Source: Pelagibacteraceae bacterium
Lineage (GTDB): Bacteria > Pseudomonadota > Alphaproteobacteria > HIMB59
Direction of reading: 5' to 3'
NCBI GenBank assembly: GCA_002705265.1
Contig: PAHR01000026.1
Location: 1 to 64,000, forward strand
Length of the DNA stretch: 64,000 nt
Shown: positions 61,841 to 64,000 of the stretch, piece by piece
How positions within the stretch are numbered: position 1 is the stretch's first letter
Layout of the letters: each line of letters begins with the position of its first letter
The notes under the pieces: model-generated
What the model saw: the letters and a program-made list of their open reading frames with translations, nothing else
What the model was told of the DNA's origin: nothing
The model's database searches: none
Program-made: the position numbers and the translations under genes

Positions 61841-63216
61841 TTAATTTAAGTTTTTATTTACCAGAAATTTTTATACTTTCTTTGATTATAATATCCTTAC
61901 TAATTGGGTTATATTATAAGAATTCTAATACCATTTTATTAGGTTTAAATTTTATTGGTTTAATTTTAATTTCTTTATTTTATGCATTTTCTCCTGAAAG
62001 TTTCTTAGGTGGTGAAAATAGCATGATAGCTTTGTCAAAAATTATAATTTTAATATCAACTGCCATTTATATTCTTATGATAAAAAAATCTTTAGATTTA
62101 GATTCAATATATAGATTCGAGTTTTTGCTTTTTGTATTATTTGCAATTTTAGGTTCTTTTGTTCTTATATCGAGTGATAATTTTCTTACAGCATTTATAG
62201 GTATAGAAATACAGTCTTTATCTCTATATCTTATGGCTTCTTTTAATACTAAAAGTTTATCTTCAAATGAAGCCGGAGTTAAATACTTTTCTCTAGGTGC
62301 GTTATCTTCAGGTTTTTTATTATTCGGTATTTCAATGGTTTATTTTGATAATTCTTCTATTCAATTTTCAGAAATAAATAAAATAACTTATTTTAGTGAA
62401 ATAGGTTTAGCTATAATTGCTATCTCTTTATTTTTCAAAGTTGCAGCAGCTCCTTTTCATATATGGACACCAGATGTATATGAAGGATCACCGACTATAT
62501 CGGTTTTATTTTTTGCTACAATTCCAAAATTAGCTTCATTAGTATTTTTATTCAGATTTTATAATGAACTTAATATCAAAGATTACGATTCAATAGATTT
62601 TATTTTTAAAATAGTTTGTATCTTATCTTTACTTATAGGTGCCTATGGTGCAATAACTCAAAAAGTTATAAAAAGATTATTAGCTTTCAGTTCAATCAAT
62701 CATGTTGGTTTTATTTTAATATCAATTATAAGTTTTAAATTTTTGTCTGAAGGAACTTTTTTCTTCTATTTAATTATCTATTTAGTTACTTCTTTTGGTG
62801 TATTTTCAATATTAATTTCTTTAAGAGCAGATAAAGAAGAAATAACTTTAATTAGCCAATTTTCTGGTCTAAAAACTTATAGTAGGTCTAAATCCATAGC
62901 TCTTTTAATCCTTTTATTTTCTTTAGCTGGAATTCCTCCTTTTGCTGGATTTTTTGCTAAGTTTTTTGTTTTAAATGCCGCTATTAACGAAGGTTATATT
63001 TTTATTTCAACAATTGCTGTTGTTACTTCTGTTATTGCTGCTTTTTATTATTTAAGAATTATTAAAAATATGTTTTTTGATGAACCTGATAGTAAAATAA
63101 AAGTTAAATCAATGTTTTATAATAATATTACGTATATATCGAGTGCCACTTTTGTAACGTTATTTGCAATATACCCAGACCCTTTAATTTTTTTGATTAA
63201 TAGCTACTTTAATTAA
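61837..63216 (+). CDS. nuoN: NADH-quinone oxidoreductase subunit N
   Basis: GIEIQSLSLYLMASF; FKVAAAPFHIWTPDVYEGSPTISVLFFATIPKLASL. Confidence 0.97.
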   Translation: MINLSFYLPEIFILSLIIISLLIGLYYKNSNTILLGLNFIGLILISLFYAFSPESFLGGENSMIALSKIIILISTAIYILMIKKSLDLDSIYRFEFLLFVLFAILGSFVLISSDNFLTAFIGIEIQSLSLYLMASFNTKSLSSNEAGVKYFSLGALSSGFLLFGISMVYFDNSSIQFSEINKITYFSEIGLAIIAISLFFKVAAAPFHIWTPDVYEGSPTISVLFFATIPKLASLVFLFRFYNELNIKDYDSIDFIFKIVCILSLLIGAYGAITQKVIKRLLAFSSINHVGFILISIISFKFLSEGTFFFYLIIYLVTSFGVFSILISLRADKEEITLISQFSGLKTYSRSKSIALLILLFSLAGIPPFAGFFAKFFVLNAAINEGYIFISTIAVVTSVIAAFYYLRIIKNMFFDEPDSKIKVKSMFYNNITYISSATFVTLFAIYPDPLIFLINSYFN

Positions 63217-63217
63217 T

Positions 63218-63916
63218 TTGGTAAATATTCTTTTTGACAGCAAAGCTTCTACTCAAGACCTACCTAGAATTATAGACAAGTATATTTTAAATAATAAAAT
63301 TTTTATAATTCAATCTTTTACTCAATATAAGGGCAAAGGAACACATAATAGAAAATGGTATAGCCCAAAAGGAAATTTATATTTTACTATTATCCTTAAA
63401 AGAAAATTTAAATCAATTATTAATATGAATGTTTTTGTATGTTATTTAATTCATAAATATTTTGAAAATAAATTAAAAATTTCATTACAATATAAATGGC
63501 CGAATGATCTATACTATCAAGATAAAAAAATAATAGGAATTCTTAATCAGAATGAAATAACAGGTAATTTATGTAAATTTAAAATAGGCATTGGAATAAA
63601 CATAAACAATAATATTAAAAATTCTAATTTTAAATCAATTTCTTTGAAAGATATTATTAAAAAAAAAATTAATATTTTAGATTTTTCTAATGATATACAA
63701 ACATATCTTAGTCAAAACATATTAAAAATTTTTTTAATAAAAGATATAGTAAATTATTTAAATAGATATTTACTATTAACTAATACAAAGTATAAAATTA
63801 AATATCAAAACAAAACATATAAAAACATTAGTATATTAAACTTAAATTATAATTTAACATTAAAAATTAAAATTATGAATAATATTATAAATATTATGTA
63901 TGGAGAGTTAGAATGA
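63218..63916 (+). CDS. birA: Biotin--[acetyl-CoA-carboxylase] ligase (TTG start)
   Basis: QYKGKGTHNRKWYSPKGNLYFTIIL; LQYKWPNDLYYQDKKIIGIL; GIGININN. Confidence 0.9.
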   Translation: MVNILFDSKASTQDLPRIIDKYILNNKIFIIQSFTQYKGKGTHNRKWYSPKGNLYFTIILKRKFKSIINMNVFVCYLIHKYFENKLKISLQYKWPNDLYYQDKKIIGILNQNEITGNLCKFKIGIGININNNIKNSNFKSISLKDIIKKKINILDFSNDIQTYLSQNILKIFLIKDIVNYLNRYLLLTNTKYKIKYQNKTYKNISILNLNYNLTLKIKIMNNIINIMYGELE

Positions 63917-64000
63917 AAGTTCTTGTAGATATAGGTAATAGCTCAATTAAAAAAATGTATTTTTTAAATAATGAATTAAAAAATAAGAAAACTTTAAATT
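63913..64000 (+). CDS. coaX: Type III pantothenate kinase (5' end only, truncated by window edge)
   Basis: MKVLVDIGNSSIKKMYFLNNELKNKKTLN; CoaX N-terminal DIGN motif and nuo-birA-coaX gene order. Confidence 0.7.
   Translation, partial: MKVLVDIGNSSIKKMYFLNNELKNKKTLN

Overview
The window is a gene-dense, AT-rich chromosomal segment. It looks like a streamlined marine-type alphaproteobacterium, but that taxonomy is inferred only from gene content, order and composition. I saw no mobile elements, phage genes or CRISPR arrays. Left third (1-~23 kb): an amine/ammonium nitrogen-assimilation region. It holds (i) a soxBDAG-like N-methylglutamate dehydrogenase / sarcosine oxidase operon fused to a split glutamate-synthase-like trio (mgsABC/glxBCD-like), (ii) an IclR regulator, (iii) a second, paralogous module made of a DAO-family FAD oxidoreductase, a glutamine-synthetase-like ligase, another split glutamate-synthase-like trio and a Lys-rich unknown protein, (iv) a SpeD-like pyruvoyl decarboxylase homologue, (v) a GlnT/GmaS-like type III GS divergent from an Amt ammonium transporter followed by two unannotated tiny membrane ORFs, and (vi) a third, divergent GS-like ligase next to a class I amidotransferase. 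Remaining ~41 kb: mostly housekeeping genes (tyrS, anmK, mnmA, sufBCDS-sufT-sufA, thrS, hisI, dusA-like, glnE/glnA/glnB, four tRNAs, tig-clpP-clpX-lon-hup, nuoA-N, birA, coaX start). The best candidate for an undescribed system is the 8.6-15.0 kb module, which parallels the N-methylglutamate pathway with a paralogous enzyme set, together with a pair of near-identical TTCC-N7-GAAAC sites flanking the iclR gene.
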